Numbered from the stretch's first letter, positions 11,185-24,729 are shown. The stretch: 30,000 bases of DNA from Theodoxus fluviatilis (GCA_034096865.1 JAWQFJ010028916.1:1-30000); one strand, 5' to 3'. Notes: a model not told the origin generated them from the sequence alone. Program-made: numbers and translations.

Positions 11185-13759
11185 TTAATTAGCTACACAA
11201 ACGTATCTGTGGCTCAAGGCAACATAACTATGTACCACTACACATGCATCTACACACCTCGGATCATTGATAACGGGCTGGCTTGTTGACTTGGCGCCCT
11301 GATCTGTAATGTATGGCTGTTCAGACGATGAAGTAGCCTCGGACGGTCTACCCAGCTGCTGCGATGATGCCTCTAGACCAGATGACGGCTGCGACGGCTG
11401 CATCGGTGGCTGTTGAACTTGAAGTGGTTGCCCCGGCTGCGCACACGTAGCACTGCTTGTAGGCTGTACGGACATCTTCGGGTTGTCTTCGTGGATCTAC
11501 ATCGACATCTTCGGGTTGTCTTCGTGGATCTGCATCGACATCTCTGGGTATTCTTTGTTGATCTGCTCGGCCGTTTGTAACCTAATGTGCTTGCGGTTAC
11601 GCCTCAGCCTACCCTCAGGAATTTGAATGAGGTAGGATCTTGGAGCACACTTCCGGATTACTTCCCCTGGCTTCTTCCAGCCTTTCTCTCCATCCTCCTT
11701 CACGAGGACGAGGTCACCGGGTTGAAGCTCTGACAAGCGCCGTGCTCTCTGGTCAAAATACTGCTTTTGTGATTGCTTTGATTGTGCGTCACGCTGGCGT
11801 ACTTTGTCATGGTCTATGTTACATGGAACAAGAGACTGGGGAAGGACGGGTAGTGTTGTACGGGCTCTGCCGGGCTTACTCCGAGAGTTGAGATTTGGAG
11901 TAGCTCGGTAAGTCAGCAAAGCAAGGAGATGGTCTTTCTGCTTCAAAATCTCCTTTGCTGTCTTCACTGCACGTTCCGCCTCACCGTTTGACTGTGGATA
12001 AAGAGGTGAACTGGTGGCATAGCAATAGTTCCATTCTTATTAAGCGAATTTATGAAATTCGGCCGAAGAGAACTGTGCCCCATTGTCAGAAACGACTGTC
12101 TCTGCAATCCCATGCTGTGCAAAGATGATCTTCATCTTGTTGACGACTGCTGTGGAAGTCATCTGGGTGAGATGTGCGACATCAATGTAACGACTGTAGA
12201 AATCGACTGAAACAAGCTAGTTCAGACCTTTGACTTCATAAATGTCAATGGCAATCCTCTGAAAATGTTGTTCTGGCATAGTCGACGGAAGCAATGGTTC
12301 ACTTGGTGGCGATGGTTTCTTTTCTTGATAATGTCTGCACGCTGCAACTTTGTTCTTGATGGCTTATCTGTGGCCACCACACAGATGTGTTTGTTCGTTC
12401 ACGGCTCTTTGTGATTCCCATGTGACCATCATGAATACGTTCTAGGACTTCTGCTCTCATGGAGAAGGGTATGGCGATTCTATCGCCAAAGACTAATTGT
12501 CCTTCATGAGTACCAAGTTCTCCACGAACGGCGAATAGATCTCTAGCTGCCAATTTGACATCTTCTTTGTAGACTGGCCACCCGGCGATAGTGTAGTCTA
12601 GCGCTGTCTTGAGGTTGATGTCTTTCTGAGTCTCCTCACGAATCTGGTTCCGCTTTGCATCTGACACTGACCATGCACTTGTGATTTCTTGTACGTAGAC
12701 TTCCACGTCATCTTGCAATGCGGTTTCTTCTTTTTCTGGCTTCGAAGGGCTTCTGGACAGGGAGTCTGCAATCGCCATATTTTCCTCTGGAATGTACACT
12801 GCTTGTGGCTTGAACCTCATCAGCCTCATCAGCATTCTTTGACATCTCAAAGGTGTATCTGACAAGTCTTTGGTGTTGATGAGTTGTATGAGAGGCTTAT
12901 GGTCAGTCTGAAGCGTGAAGCTTTCTAGTCCAATCTAGTATCTCTCGAATCTTTCGCAAGCCCACACTGATGCGAGTATCTCCTTCTCAATCTGAGCCCT
13001 GTTTGACTCTGCTTTTGTCAGCGTTCTTGATCATAATGCAACTGGATGCAACCTATCTTCATGCTGATGGAGAAAAACACCTCCTAGTGCATAGCTCGAT
13101 GCGTCGGTTGATACCGTCTTCGGCTTCTTTGGGTCGAAGTACGCTAAGGTAGGTGCAGTGGTAAGCATCTCTTTTTTCTTAAGAAAGGCTTCTGACTGCT
13201 CGGGACTCCAGGCCCATGCTGCATCTTTGCACAACAGTGCATTTAGTGGTTTCAGGACAGTTGACAGATGAGGTAAGTACCTGCCAAGATAGTTCACTAT
13301 ACCCAAGTATTGTCTCAGTTCTGATACATGTTCTGGTTCTGACAGACACTTGATCGCGTCGATGATGTGGCCAAGAAACTTGACTTCTTTCTTCCTGTAC
13401 TCTCATTTGCTCTTGTTCCACTGTAGGCCTACCTCCACAAGCCTCTGGTGGACCTTGGTAAGTAGTGCGTCATGCTCTTCCATCGCCTTGGTGTGACACA
13501 AGATGTCGTCGAAGTAGCGTATGATTCCGTTAATTCCTTGCAGTATTTCAGTCATGACTCGCTGAAATATCTCGAGTGCGGACGAAATTCCGAACGAGAG
13601 CCTCTTCATGTAGAATCTTCCAAAAGGACGTGTGAAGGTAGTCAGCTTAGCGGTATCTTCATGAAGCGGAAGCTGCCAAAATCCTGACTGAGCGTCTAGC
13701 TCGGAGAACACGTTGGAACCTCTAAGCTGGTGAATGATATCGTCGACTGTAGGAATGAC

Positions 13760-13793
<34 letters not shown>

Positions 13794-14135
13794 ACTGCTT
13801 GATTCAGTTTCTCCAGATCAACGAAGATGCGGACGTCGCTGCTTGGCTTCAACACTAGAACCACAGGAGACACCCACTCAGTCGGCTCTGTGATTTCTTC
13901 TATAATTCCATCTTCCTTCATCCTTTGGAGTTCTTTCTTGACTTTCTCTTGTAGGGGTATCGGTATGCATCTTGCTGTGGTGGTGTTGTACGGCTGTGTA
14001 CCCTCTTTGACCTTGATTGTCTCGGGCTCACACTTCACGGCCGAAAAGGTGACTGAATTCACTCTTTGTAGAAGGTTCAGCGCTGTCGCTGTACTGCTGC
14101 TAAGAAGACTGTCAGCGTCGTTATTGTTGTGAAGT
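11185..14135 (-). pseudogene. Degenerate Ty3/Gypsy retrotransposon pol (RT, RNase H, integrase)
   Basis: Minus-strand remnant of a retrotransposon polyprotein. In order: reverse transcriptase (about 14,060-13,310; motifs FSELDAQSGFWQLPL and YFDDIL), RNase H (about 13,306-12,760; STDASSYALGG, TDHKPL, IADSLSR), integrase zinc/linker region (GHMGITKSRE, VWWP), integrase core (DFYSRY, SDNGAQF, GEAERAV; DD-E spacing close to 35) and a C-terminal domain with GDLVLVKE. It is dead: in-frame stops at 13,405-13,403, 13,033-13,031, 12,937-12,935, 12,219-12,217, 12,042-12,037 (two in a row) and 11,499-11,497, plus a frameshift near 12,360. A (CT)n microsatellite (13,761-13,791) sits inside the RT and encodes an RERERE insertion. 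Gag and protease are absent upstream, so the 5' part is truncated near 14,135. A duplicated 36-bp block near 11,475-11,545 repeats the peptide IHEDNPKMS. Confidence 0.93.
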
Positions 14136-14378
14136 TTCTAGAAGGAATGGGAACACTGGGCAATCGGGCTGTTTACATCAGCCTCTCCACTAATGCCGTT
14201 GCCTGGTCACGTGGTTGAACCCCTTAAAACGATATGTAAGCAACACTTGCTGATCGAGGGGAGTGACCCGACGCCGAAGCTGGCAGATGTACGCAATGGA
14301 AGTGTGGTGAATAAGAAAATCTGTCTGCGACTAGAGTCAAAACTACGTTCTTCAATCAGCAGAGCCTATCCGCGACCG

Positions 14379-14386
<8 letters not shown>
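14136..14386. other. Short non-coding stretch, no gene seen
   Basis: Sequence between the truncated end of the Gypsy remnant and the GT microsatellite. No motif was recognised. Confidence 0.4.
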
Positions 14387-14474
<88 letters not shown>

Positions 14475-14748
14475 TGTGTGTGAGTGTGTGTGTGTGTGCG
14501 AGTGTGTGTCTGCGTCTACGCATGTGTGTTGTGTGCGTATGTTGGTGTCCACAGAGTTGTAGTGTTGGTGCCTGTATTTGTGAGAGCAAAGCTACGTGTT
14601 TGCAGTCGCGCCCAAGAGTTTGTGCGTCGTGTGTGTGTGTGTGTGTGTATGTGTGTGTGTGCGTCGTGTGTGTGTGTATGTGTGTGTGTGTGAGTCGTGT
14701 GTGTGTGTATGTGTGTGTGCGTCGTGTGTGTGTGTATGTGTGTGTGCG

Positions 14749-14780
<32 letters not shown>
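14387..14780. repeat. (GT)n microsatellite and GTGTGCGTC/GTGTAT minisatellite
   Basis: A pure (GT)n run covers 14,387 to about 14,470, followed by interrupted GT, then from about 14,620 a higher-order tandem of (GT)n blocks separated by GCGTC, GAGTC and AT. The long cysteine/valine and histidine/threonine open frames are artefacts of the repeat. Confidence 0.96.
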
Positions 14781-15660
14781 CAATGCGCATGCGCACATGT
14801 GTATGCTTATCGGAGATATATGCATATTTATGTTCATCGGAGAGCGAGGAAGTAAGGAGAAGCAATGCAAATCTTCATCAAACGTCTTTCAGACTTTTTT
14901 AAAAATACATGAACACACCCGCAAACATATGCATGCACAAACGCCTGTGCGAGAACGCCAACTGCTGCAAGGACCACGCACAAATCGGCAGGACGACAAA
15001 GAGGCCATGCACTGACTCAGTGAGAATGAGGTGTGTCAGTACAGACCGCTTAGCAACAGGGAAAGGAAAGACATCGCGGAAAAACATTTCGACGTCGCTC
15101 TTTCATCCTCACGAACGGCTGAATGAGAGTCTACGATCGCAGAGTTTAGATTAACACGAAAAACCCGAAGTGGGGCAGGTTCTTTCCTCAGAATTCCCCG
15201 TGGTGTGACCGTGTTTTCAAGAAAGGCCTTTCAAGACTGCGAATTCTGTTCTTTCCTTTGATAACGTGCAGCGCAACACATTGACGGGGACACTGATTAC
15301 AGCGTAGGTTCATGAGGAAAACATTCTGGGTGTGTCTTCGTAAGAGAGACATATTACAGGCTATGATTTGTAGTGACCATGGTTGCTAGTGGATGCATGC
15401 CATCCTCTCTGATTACAGTCTTGAAACAGCACAGTGATACAGCAGGCAATACAAAAGAAATACTATAAGAGTGCATGGGACGGCAACCCAGCTGATCTAT
15501 TCCACGCGTCTACCTGTCGTTTGCCATGGTATGACACTCCTGCTGAGGCTTCATAAGTCACGTAGGACTTTGTTTTTGATTTGAGAATCAGAGGTGGTTT
15601 CAAGGGTGTTTTGTATTAGATGTAATTCCTTTGTTCAGCTACTTCCACATTTCTCTTGTC
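14781..15660. other. Non-coding spacer, no gene seen
   Basis: No domain or RNA gene recognised. Only short open frames are present on both strands. Confidence 0.5.
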
Positions 15661-15745
15661 CTAATCTCTCTGTATCTCTCTCTTTCTCTTTATTTCTCTT
15701 TCTCTCTCTCTCTTTAGTTCTCTCTCTCTTTAGTTCTCTCTCTCT

Positions 15746-15804
<59 letters not shown>

Positions 15805-15807
15805 CCT

Positions 15808-15850
<43 letters not shown>

Positions 15851-16050
15851 CAAGCCCATATACACAAATACGTGCACGCACAATATACACGCACAAACAC
15901 GTACAAGCAGATACATATTCACACACACAAACGAACACGTATTCGTACACATATTCCCACATGCACAAACGTAAGATAGACATGCGTAAAGATGCACTCT
16001 CTATCTCTCTCTCTTTTCTCTCTCTCAATCTCTCTCTCTCTCTCTCTCTC
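15661..16050. repeat. (CT)n, CA-rich and (CT)n compound microsatellite
   Basis: CT-rich tract to about 15,848 including CCCTCCCTCCCT interruptions, then a CA-rich degenerate stretch to about 15,980, then CT again to about 16,050. Confidence 0.95.
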
Positions 16051-16160
16051 ATCCAAGTAACTATCGGTGAATTTCTTTGCTTAGCACACTCAGCAAGATA
16101 TTTTCCTCCATCCTGATGCGACGTTCATGCCTCTGGGCGGAGGTTCAAAATAAAATATGT

Positions 16161-16512
16161 TATTACCAGGCGGGCTTCAGGATGGCGTACTCAACAGTCG
16201 ACCACATTTTTACTTAGTACGCCATAATCCTCAAGTACCTTTATGGCGACCGTCATGGAAAGCTGTACATAGCCTTCATATACAATGAAAAGGCCTTCGA
16301 TTCGGTGAAACGGGACCGACTCTGGCATGCCCTAGAAGCTGCAGGACTTCCAACCAAATTCCTCAGAATGCTGAAGGCCATGTATGCTCGTGTTTAGTCA
16401 TGTGTTAGATGGAACTGGACAGTTTCAGGCTTCTTCGGATGCCCAGCAGGAGTCAAGCAAGTAGCTCTGCAGACCCCGATAATATTCGTTCTCTTTATGA
16501 ACTCATTTTGAG
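16161..16512 (+). pseudogene. LINE-type reverse transcriptase fragment
   Basis: One frame reads YQAGFRMAYSTVDHIF, then KLYIAFIYNEKAFDSV, LWHALEAAGLPTKFL and CPAGVKQ. These are the central reverse transcriptase motifs of non-LTR retrotransposons. It is dead: two in-frame TAG stops follow HIFT and YARV, and the usual first Asp of motif A (FxDxxKAFD) is Tyr here. After GVKQ the similarity fades into a (GA)n tract at about 16,520. Both ends are truncated and the family cannot be assigned from this fragment. Confidence 0.85.
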
Positions 16513-16517
16513 TGAGC

Positions 16518-16522
16518 GAGCG

Positions 16523-16573
<51 letters not shown>

Positions 16574-16575
16574 AT
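16518..16575. repeat. (GA)n microsatellite
   Basis: GAGCGAGCGAG followed by about 45 bp of (GA)n. It abuts the decayed 3' end of the LINE fragment. Confidence 0.95.
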
Positions 16576-17210
16576 GAGAGAGGGCACATTTTGTTTGTGA
16601 AGGCCTACCTGCCCAGTACAATGAAAAGACGCCAAACATTACCCCAACGAGCGTTTGTCAACAGAACTGGAGTCCAGTCGTGGAAAGTTTGCAATGCACG
16701 AACATTCAACACTGTGTGTGGCCTTAATTTGGAACTCGTGCTGTCTGCTGTTTGGCGGCTGCATGCACACTCCACCCACGAGGCCGGTCTGTGTGGTTAT
16801 CTTCCCTAACACGACATCTCCAAGTTGGTCGCTTGCGTTCAGGAGCTGGGAGATCTTGGCGTCATCAGGGCATGAAATGAGTCTGAGGAACCAGGAGCTC
16901 CAGATGGCACGGACGTCGACCTCTGCAATGTCTGACGATGCGTATTCTTGTCCTAGCCAGGTCGAGGAGCAACAGCGACGGCAATTTTATTTCTCTCGCA
17001 CCTGTTGTGTGTTGTGCCGGCAATCAGACACTCTGTCAACCACTCGTTTTATCATCCTCTGGAGAACCTCCTCGTAGTCTTAAATGGTAAGGTCTTGCTC
17101 GGATGAAGGTGCGAGTATCACGGTAGGAGAAGGAGTGTTGGGTCTCGATTTTGCCAAGGCGATTTGCGGTAGATGTCTCGCAGGGATGACCCTCATTGCT
17201 CACTGTGACC
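16576..17210. other. Unexplained unique sequence with open frames on both strands
   Basis: An open frame without an early ATG runs on the minus strand from about 17,000 down to 16,640 (about 115 codons), and a 140-codon ORF runs on the plus strand over the same bases (16,655-17,077). Neither encodes a domain I recognise. Overlapping opens on both strands argue against either being a real gene. It might be the tail of the LINE or another decayed element. Confidence 0.3.
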
Positions 17211-17250
<40 letters not shown>

Positions 17251-17727
17251 AAGAGACAGAGACAGAGAGACAGAGACAGAGAGACAGAGACTGAGACAGA
17301 GAGACAGAGAGACAGAGAGACAGAGACAGAGAGACAGAGACAGAGAAACACAGAGAGAGAGCGACAGAGAAAGATAGAGATAGAGAGAAACAGAGAAAGA
17401 GCGACAGAGAGAGACAGAGCGACAGAGAGAGACAGAGAGAGAGAGCGAGAGAGAGAGACAGAGACAGACACAGAGAGACAGAGACACAGAGAGAGAGAGG
17501 CATAGAGACAGAGAGAGCGACAGAGAGACACAGAGAGAGATAGACAGAGAGACACAGAGAGAGATAGACAGAGATACACAGAGAGAGGTAGACAGAGAGA
17601 CACAGAGAGAGAGAGAGACACACAGAGAGAGAGACAGAGACAGACAGAGACAGAGACAGACAGAGACAGAGACAGACAGAGACAGAGACACAGAGAGACA
17701 GAGACAGAGAGAAACAGAGACAGAGAG

Positions 17728-17761
<34 letters not shown>

Positions 17762-17779
17762 AGACAAAGAGAGAGAGAC

Positions 17780-17811
<32 letters not shown>

Positions 17812-17812
17812 G
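17211..17812. repeat. About 600-bp purine-rich GA/CAGA satellite-like tract
   Basis: Nearly pure purine strand made of (GA)n with regularly interspersed ACAGA units, giving a higher-order GAGACAGA pattern. It ends the right arm of the inverted duplication, opposite the (CT)n of the left arm. Open frames of several hundred SLSLCLS-type residues here are meaningless. Confidence 0.96.
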
Positions 17813-19631
17813 ACCTGCCCTGCTCTTGCTCCTAAAATAGAATTAAAAAGTTAGCAAAATCATGCCAAATTTGCACAGGCGATATTATGTCTGCTGTTTC
17901 TAAACACGAGGACAGAGCAGAAGAGAGAGGAAGGATAGACAGGTCAAAGAGAAAGGGAAGTATGATAATCGTCTGTGATAATTTATGTTGACCCATTCTG
18001 GCACACGACAGACAAAACATTAGCACAACATACCTGAACGGTAGCAGTAGAGCTCATGAACGTCATCACCCCTGTCACATAGAAAGTTATGCTTGAGGTA
18101 GTTGATGTCAAATTACAATTATAATTAGAATTCATCATTTCTAGTCGAAGCTGTTATTGCCCCGGTGACAGTCCTTACAACACGTTTTCTAGAGAAACTA
18201 ATGCACATAATAATGTCATTCAAAACAGAGCAACTTATATATTAAAGTCAATAAATGTTTATTTGCCTGTGGACTTTCGTTTCATAAGTAAAACCAATTG
18301 ATAGGTTCGTTTTTAATGTTAAAATGTATAGCAAACAGCATACGCAAAGGATCCGTTCATTATTAGTGCATGTATAGCCTGTTAAAGGATCTTTAAGATA
18401 CTGAATAATAAAACAGAGTATGCAATACTGCCATCTCTAAAATATTTACAACAGCACTGCTTTTCTACCAAAATCAGCAGCAACCAATGCAATTGGGCAC
18501 AAGCGGGATTTAGACTGCGAAGTGAGATATACGATGCATGAGTTAAATATTGAAACGACTTAAGAAGTCAACACCTAAATGAGTTCCAAATGTATTTACA
18601 CGTCAGCAAAAAGCATGAAATCAATTTAAAGCAAGTCCAATTTTCTGAAAATAAAACAGTTTTACGTAGAAACCCTTTTATCAACTTCTCCTTTGATTTC
18701 AGTGTATGTGAGAGAAGTGATCCGCACACTGAGGCAATACAATGGTCATATTTCAAGGAACCATGTTCTTACCAATCCTATTAAATAATGGTCTTACTCT
18801 GATGAGAAACAGTTATTTGAACCGCCTGTCAGCACACAGGTTTTCCAGAAAAAATTAATAAAAAATCTCACTTCCCAGTCTTTCGTACTGTTTCATTGAA
18901 TCTTCATCGCATTGTTAAAGTTAACACTTCTGCAACGTGCTCAATATTCAACACGATATTAAAAGCGATTTGCTATGTACAGATACATGAACAGCGATTG
19001 TTTGGGAATAAGCGCAGGAAAGCTAATACCAGTGTGATATTTTGCTCGACATACACTCCGCACAAAACAACTCTTTATCATTTTCAAAGCGATCGTAAAG
19101 AGCGGATTGTCGGTAGGTCACTGTTTGTGTATGAAATACTACTAGTGCGTGCAACATTCCGAGAGCTGCCAACAAACTGAACAGTTTTGAGATTCAAAAT
19201 AAGTAGATTATTCATCATGTAACTAATGAGTGATTCGGTCTCGTTTGTGTTCATCATAGTTTCTTTCAGCGATGCAAAGGAGTTTCATCTCTGAGAGTGG
19301 TAGGCCTATGAGTCAGTGGTCGTTTCAAATCGAATATGCGGGAAAACTCTCAAGCTCCTTGATGTTGGGGGTCGGGGTGCGTGTGTGAATCCAGCCTCAA
19401 ATCCATTATTTTTATCTGCACTCGGCATTCCAAGAATGATTGGAGATGTACAGTTATCACATCGTTCAGTTCTGTCTTTCTGTGACTCGATGTTCTTGTA
19501 GTGAAATAACTTTGAGACAGAAAGAGGGGAAGGTTGCACATGCCAATGACAAGGGTGCAATGTAGCTACAACGCCATACAGATACACAGCTGAAGTATTG
19601 TTTGGTTAGAAATACACGGGCAAACCTGCCC
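17813..19631 (-). other. Downstream flank of TLR copy B, no separate gene
   Basis: The first ~150 bases after the copy B stop (19,631 downwards) match the copy A 3' UTR closely, and the rest matches the left-arm flank more weakly. No other gene is recognised. An AATAAA (minus strand, near 18,256) is conserved at the mirror position in the left arm. Confidence 0.6.
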
Positions 19632-22600
19632 TCAATGGCGGAGCGCCAGTGTCAGGTTTTCCCAGAAGAAGGGCAGACACCTGGCATCGCGAGGGTACTC
19701 CAGGTACGAGTCAGTCTGGTAGTAGTGCAGAACCTCTCGGGGCAGCGTCTGTGGACCCACGTGCTCGTAGACCAGCAGCAGCAGCACGTCCCTGTGTGAG
19801 TGCACGCCCTCCATGATGGCCATCTGCATCTCGTACAGGCACCACTGGCTGTCCAGGAAGTTGGGCGACAGCACGCAGACGGTGCGACGGCTGGTCTGGA
19901 CGGCCTCCACGATAAGGGCGGCGATGGGTCTGCCTGGGAGGAAGTCCCGCTGGTGGAAGCACACCCTCAGTCCTTGGGCCTCCAGGTGTGGCAGCAGCTG
20001 TCCCGCCACCCACTGGTAGTCGTCAGTGTCGAAGGAGAGGAAGACGTCATACCTGAAGTCTTGTCTGGCCACTTGCTCCTGCATGTACCGGCCCCTGATA
20101 ACAGAAATGCAGATGCTGCCATTCAGACACGAGACTTCCTATTGATCGACTGATACATTTGAAGCAAATGTAGACATTTCATATGCTGCATTTTTTAAGA
20201 AATGAAAGGAAATAAGTATCGACATCTTCCTTATCTCTTCACTCATACCGTTCAAATGACTTTAACAATATCAAAGCGATACTACATTTTCATTATCCAG
20301 CAGGACATCAGACAATTGATAGTTATATGGTTGACGTTAGAATATTACCTGTGGATGTAGTACAGGTATCTAAGCTTCCACCGGTAGCGGTAGAGGACGA
20401 GGCCCACGATGACCGCACACAGCAACACAAAGGCCAGGGCGGAGCCTGCAAACAGAAGTCCTCGCTCTCCACAGCTGGCCTCCAGCTCCTCCAGCCCCGC
20501 CCACAGAGGCACGTGCGAGGCGTTCTCGTAGATGCACTGCTGCTCCTCGGCCTGCACCAGCTGCACGTGCGCCTTGTGCAACCAGCGCAGGAAGTCCAGG
20601 TTGCCGCACGTGCACGCCAAGGGGTTGTTGCGAAGATTCAGCGTCAGAGAAGCGTTGCGTGCTGCCGTCAGTTTGTCAATCATGGAGCAAGTCTTGGAAG
20701 ACAGTGTCTCAATGGAGTTGGATGACAGATCTAGATAGGTGAGATCGGACAAACCTATAAGATCGACCTTAAAGTCGTCAGATCGGATGTTGTTGCCTTC
20801 GAGGCGGAGTGTTGACAGTGACAGCAGTCCCCGAAAGAGAGACTCGGGAAGGCGATAAAGACCATTGAAGGACACATTCAAGTGTCGAAGAGACTTCAGC
20901 GGATCAAAGACACCATGGCTGTCATTCTTATTCAATGCTTCCCCCAGAAAGTTGTGTGATATGTCTAAAGTCTCGATGTTAACACCTTCTCTGAACATTG
21001 AGGGTCTTACGTCAGAAGCGTAGGTCTGGGAAAGATTTAACAGCTTTAGTTTGTTCAGGTTTTTCACGGGGCCTATCCATGCCCGAATCATATTCATAGA
21101 AGCATCGAAAATCTCCAGCGAGTTGTTTGGAGAAAAACTGAAAGGATTCAAATTGTACCTCAATAATCTTCCATGAAAGCTGAGTTTCTTTAGATTTGGC
21201 GGCAAGGCAAATGTGAATGCGTTTACACGCTCCGTTTGTGATAGAACTACATTGTGTTTTTCTGTCTTGTCACGGCGTGGACAACTTTTCTGATGGGTTG
21301 CGCCATTGCACGTTTCCTTGTCGTAGTCGTCGTAATAGTTGTTGAAGGAATCATACATTTCCTGCCCACTAACAGGTAGTGATGGTGTTTCGTTGTACAT
21401 TCCCAAAAGCAGAACTTCAAGTCGATTCATTTTCATTAAATCAAACCAGTAGGGTCCAAATTTGAAACTGTTACCGCAAGCAGACAGTTTTTTCAGATTA
21501 TTGGAGAAGGGCAGTAGAGCTCCTTTCTCCATGGTCTGGATATCATTTTGATCTATGTAAATCTCTTCTATGTGTGTATTGATAAAATACTTGGTGTGTT
21601 CAGTCCTTATCATGACGCAAGGGGAGAAATGAGAGTAGATCTCGTTTACGTACAGCACTCGAATACTAGAATTTTGCAAACCGAAACTTGCGTTTGACAT
21701 CCCATCCACTTTTAATTCATAATTTTTCGAGACATCCAGAATATCAATATTTTGCAAAGGCAAAAAGGCTTCACGTTCTATCTGTCGAAGACCACACTTT
21801 ACAATCGACAAATGTTTCAACGATCTGACTGTATCAAATGTCCCGTTGAAAACCGTCATCATGTCACAGAACCCCTGAATTCCAGAGAGTGTCAAGGTCT
21901 GGAGGTTGGTCATGTTGGCGAACCCCTGTCCAAAGGTCTTGTTAGTGAGTCCGTCCAGGGACAGTTCCTCCAGGAGGGGGAGTCGGGAGAGAGCCAGGTG
22001 GGGGTAGTCCAGGTCCTCCGCCATGTCGTCCGTGTTGTTGTGGAGAGTCAAGTGGCGCAAGCTTCGTAGAGGCGCCAGCACTTCCGCTGTGAAAATGTCA
22101 GGTGTGTAGCGTAGTTTGTTGCCATGGAGACGGAGAGTCTTCAGAGTAGAAACACCATGAAAAGCGTCTTTGCTGAGGGAAGAGATGGCATTACTGGACA
22201 GATCTAATAGTTCTATGTTATAGAATTTGCTGAAATATCTGTCTCCAATGCGAACGAGGTTGTTGTTGGCCATCAGGAGTTGCGTAGCCTCTGCAGGAAG
22301 TGAGCTGGGAATGTCAGTGAGTCCTCTACCAGTGCAGTCCACAACCATGCCACCCGCACCGTCCTCTCTACAAGTGCATGGCTCACAGCTGGGTGAGATA
22401 TCTTGTTCGGCACTGACAGGTTTGTCGTCTTGACCCTCTTCATGCTCCTCCATGCTACCCTTTGACAGTCGCTGTCCCGTGGGTCCATGCAAAGAGCGAG
22501 TTAGCCCTCGCATTGCACGGGTTAATTTTTCTCTTGAAGGGGCAAAGATGAGAGATGGTTGTCTTCCCCTGGTTTCCTTATATGCCGTCAGGTGTCCTCC

Positions 22601-22651
22601 GGGACAGAGCAGGCCCGCCAGGAGGAGGGCCAGCTGGAGACACACATGCAT
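19632..22651 (-). CDS. Toll-like receptor copy B, complete, two exons, 921 aa predicted
   Basis: Intact membrane pattern-recognition receptor that would signal through TIR adaptors. Exon 1 coding is 22,651-20,349 and exon 2 is 20,094-19,632. I chose the ATG at 22,651 because it opens a signal peptide (MHVCLQLALLLAGLLCPGG) and has an acceptor-like TTACAG just upstream; the frame stays open to an ATG at 22,777, which would bury the signal. Residues about 89-106 form an LRRNT Cys cluster (CEPCTC...C), LRRs follow to about 670, a single LRRCT at 674-727 (NPLACTCGNLDF...C), TM at 731-756, and TIR from about 783 with box 1 YDVFLSF, box 2 RDFLPG (Pro about 821) and box 3 FFW (about 910-912). One C-terminal Cys cluster places it in the single-cluster (vertebrate-like) TLR class. 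TIR identity to copy A is 141 of 150 residues. The protein family is certain; the ligand is unknown. Confidence 0.97.
20095..20348 (-). other. Intron between TM and TIR exons of TLR copy B
   Basis: This 254-bp intron has donor CAG|GTAATA and acceptor TTATCAG|G, phase 2, at the same codon as the copy A intron. If the donor were not used, translation would stop at TAA right after the IHR residues, which supports splicing. It is roughly 60% alignable with the copy A intron. Confidence 0.92.
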
Positions 22652-23122
22652 GGTGCAGCTGCTGTAACACACAAAGACAGCTAATGTGAAGTCGTCCAAA
22701 ACTGACACTCGTGTTACTCCATGGATTAAGGTGCGAAACTGAAGGCTTGATGATATGCCGCCATTGTACAGAAACACAAATGAAAGGTTGTGTTATGGAG
22801 GCTTCATGTAAATACCTCCTTGTTAGTTTTCGTTTGGTGGCTTTTGGTGGTTGTGGAGAACTCTTGTTACCTCTTTTGCGCTTCTGTGCCGTTCTGTTAT
22901 GTCTTCCGCGTTGGGCTTTTACTCCCTTTCAGCACTATCTTTTTCTGACCTGTTGGCAGGGGTTTTGAACTGTATTCTAACTTTATCTTCTGTATCATTT
23001 TAGTCTTGAGATGCTCTTGTTGCACGTGGGAGTTTGGGGTTGCTGGCGTGACTTCTAATTCAAGTTTCAACTTTTTGTTAACGGGGGCGAGGATCGCCTT
23101 TTTATTGTGTACAAACATGAGC

Positions 23123-23126
<4 letters not shown>
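22652..23126 (-). promoter_or_regulatory. 5' region of TLR copy B with a putative leader-intron acceptor
   Basis: Minus-strand sequence just upstream of the ATG reads GTGTGTTACAG then CAGCTGCACC ATG. The pyrimidine/T-rich TTACAG is a plausible 3' splice site, with the exon starting at about 22,661. The first coding exon may therefore be preceded by a non-coding exon further upstream. No TATA box or first exon could be fixed. Transcript data would be needed to place the promoter. Confidence 0.45.
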
Positions 23127-24319
<1,193 letters not shown>

Positions 24320-24320
<1 letters not shown>

Positions 24321-24331
24321 GTCTGTCTGTC

Positions 24332-24392
<61 letters not shown>

Positions 24393-24421
24393 GCGTGTGT
24401 GTTGTGTGTTGTATGTGTGTT

Positions 24422-24454
<33 letters not shown>

Positions 24455-24533
24455 CGGGTGTGTGTGTTAGTGTTATGTGTGTTGTATGTTTATGTGTGTG
24501 TGTTGTGTGTGTGGTGGTGGTGTGTGTGTGTGT

Positions 24534-24596
<63 letters not shown>

Positions 24597-24697
24597 CATA
24601 ATGAAAAGATTTAGTATGGTTCACAATGCAATAATAGTTCATACTGCGTGCACTCAACATACACAAACACACACACACACACATACATGTACGCGCA

Positions 24698-24729
<32 letters not shown>

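Larger units (their letters stand above)
17211..22129. repeat. Right arm of the large inverted duplication
   Basis: Its reverse complement matches the left arm (1-5430), including all of TLR copy A visible in the window and several intergenic blocks between 17,838 and 19,350. It lacks the ~1 kb present in the left arm at 3056-4080. The outer end cannot be set, because the left arm is cut by the window edge at the point matching about 22,129. Confidence 0.85.

Noticed and set aside
14356..14865. Cys/Val-rich or His/Thr-rich 'proteins' around the GT tract
   Set aside because: They are products of (GT)n and (CA)n in different frames, with no conserved domain and no codon signature.
16655..17077. 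140-aa plus-strand ORF after the LINE fragment
   Set aside because: No recognisable domain, and the opposite strand is equally open over the same bases, so coding potential cannot be argued.
17036..17767. 243-aa minus-strand open frame of SLSLCLS type
   Set aside because: It lies entirely in the GA/CAGA tract. Three frames are open at once, which is what a stop-poor simple repeat gives.
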